64,000 bases of DNA from Arbacia lixula (lineage: Eukaryota > Echinodermata > Echinoidea > Arbacioida > Arbaciidae): positions 145,344-209,343 of the forward strand of contig CAVLGW020000011.1 of assembly GCA_963669155.1 (NCBI GenBank), written 5' to 3'. The stretch's first letter is position 1. Every line of letters begins with the position of its first letter. The notes beneath the pieces were generated by a model. That model searched no databases and was not told the origin of the DNA. It saw only the letters and a program-made list of their open reading frames with translations. The position numbers and the translations under genes are program-made. Shown in pieces: positions 62,760-64,000 of this stretch.

Positions 62760-63430
62760 ATTCAACTAATACTAGATACATTAGAAAAAAAGCACTATAT
62801 TTATGTCATTATCTAAATGTCATTGTTAAGATGTTATTTTAACGTCAATGCTACAATCTCAATATAATGTGATTTCATGACCAACACATCTCCACTTGTT
62901 GCACGACCAAATCCTAAGCTAATAAACTGAATTTATACCGGTAGTTTTTTACTTTCATTTCAAGCAATTGCTGTTCATCGAACTGGCACAGTATGTTACT
63001 TGAAAAACGTCTGATATTTTGATGAATATCCATGCATGCATTAGGCGTATTGACTTGTGTCATATTTTTGTACATTTCAATAGAATACCAGCATATAACT
63101 AGAGAGAAAGAATATTTGTGCATACATTTCCATTAACGTTTGAAATAGATTTGAAACGTTTGAAGTAGATATTAAAAACATAAATGCCACCTAATTGAGT
63201 ACAGACTAAAATAATAACAACAAAATATTTATCTTAATTTTACTAAGCAAAATTTTTGGAGCATATTACCGTAGCACTATATTGAAGGTTTTAAAATGCG
63301 ATAGGAGGAAGGGAGGGAAAGAAGGATTAGGATAGGATAAGTATAGGATGAGGGCTATGTTGGCATATGTATGCATGTATGCTTAGTCATGTGAGATAAT
63401 GCCATTCTATATTCAAACTTTTCAAATTCA
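62760..63430. other. AT-rich spacer between the AACGTT clusters
   Basis: No gene is visible. A short purine-rich stretch of GGATAGGATAAG/GGAGGGAAAG words lies at about 63300-63352. Confidence 0.55.
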
Positions 63431-63444
63431 AATTCAAACTGGTC

Positions 63445-63605
63445 ATAAACATAACGTGCAACACATATTTTGCAAGGTTTTACAAACGTTCTTTAAACGT
63501 CTCAGAGAGGATAGTTACTTTTGAAAAACGTTTTATGAACTTTTTAGACGTGTTTTTAAATGTTTTTAAACGTTATTTAAACGTTTGTAGAGCATTTGGA
63601 CGTTT
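63445..63605. repeat. AACGTT-rich cluster (right)
   Basis: ACAAACGTTC, TTTAAACGTC, AAAAACGTTTTATG, TTAAACGTTATTTAAACGTTTG and GGACGTTTTT mirror the left cluster in content. The pair may be the sub-repeated termini of one element. Confidence 0.5.
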
Positions 63606-63929
63606 TTAGTTAAATATTTTGAGAATATACATCTAAGGTGGATAGAGTGCATTGTAAGTACTCATCATTATCATCATTATTTCTTGGTGATGCATGGCAT
63701 CGCTTAACATTGCTACATATGTGGATACAACATGTCGCAAATGAATGATTGGTCGGTGGTCACATGAACTGACGAATCAGTCCAAATTGTCATATAACAA
63801 ACACAGGAGGAACCCATGTGTGAGGACCGTTGATTCTATAATGTAATGTAAATGTTCTAACGCCCAGAAATATCCTAGAAATCAGTAGTCGTCTATGAAA
63901 AGAAGATATTGAATTAGTGACCATAAAAT

Positions 63930-64000
63930 ATTACAATTGTGGGCGAAATTATTACTTGTGTAGGGAAAGTGCTATTACATTTGTGGGTGTACGAGACACC
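63930..64000 (-). repeat. ACAAATGTAATAA short-repeat cluster (right, inverted)
   Basis: Reverse strand reads CCCACAAATGTAATAGCAC and CCCACAATTGTAA, matching the 61945-62100 cluster in inverted orientation. It runs to the window edge. Confidence 0.65.

Overview
This is eukaryotic, repeat-dominated nuclear DNA, most likely from a marine invertebrate. An echinoderm or another deuterostome is my best guess, but nothing in the window fixes the species. The evidence is the AT-rich background with frequent acatgta words, a decayed RTE-type LINE reverse transcriptase, TIR elements with 8-bp, 9-bp and TTAA target duplications, a tRNA-like Pol III repeat, and higher-order tandem arrays. There is no intact protein-coding gene and no recognisable rRNA. 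The many short reading frames recur because the DNA is tandemly repeated.

Layout. 1-2480: low-copy sequence with one good splice-acceptor-like site (about 213-246) and a 165-bp MITE (2071-2235) in a perfect 8-bp duplication. 2490-3400: an inverted 25-bp minisatellite with several dyad centres. 3411-57771: a tandem array of a roughly 1.89-kb monomer (about 22 copies plus fragments), broken by a 4.1-kb TTAA-flanked insertion at 43000-47134. 57772-59591: a 1.82-kb fold-back element with very long imperfect inverted arms rich in TGACCT/AGGTCA words. 59592-60790: a broken LINE reverse transcriptase. 60800-64000: low-copy DNA, then inverted families of short repeats that run off the right edge.

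The array records a layered history. Every well-preserved monomer carries a MITE of the 2071-2235 family at the same site, so that insertion is oldest. One monomer later acquired a 1121-bp element with long TIRs (9-bp duplication ACATATAAC). That marked monomer was then copied as a higher-order unit of about 6.80 kb (element copies at 4453, 11254, 18049 and 24479). One of those copies was then hit by a 1516-bp mirrored block made of 294-bp units, each with a tRNA-like Pol III module. Two further higher-order patterns exist: about 7.52 kb (30.1-41.5 kb) and about 3.07 kb (49.9-56.0 kb, marked by a shared deletion junction). Monomers are most uniform on the left and in the middle and most diverged at the right edge, as expected if unequal exchange homogenises the interior.

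The most unusual items are the mirrored tRNA-like block, which has a much older, similarly mirrored relic inside the TTAA element, and a roughly 100-bp E-box/POU-octamer block that looks better conserved than its surroundings in the most decayed monomers.
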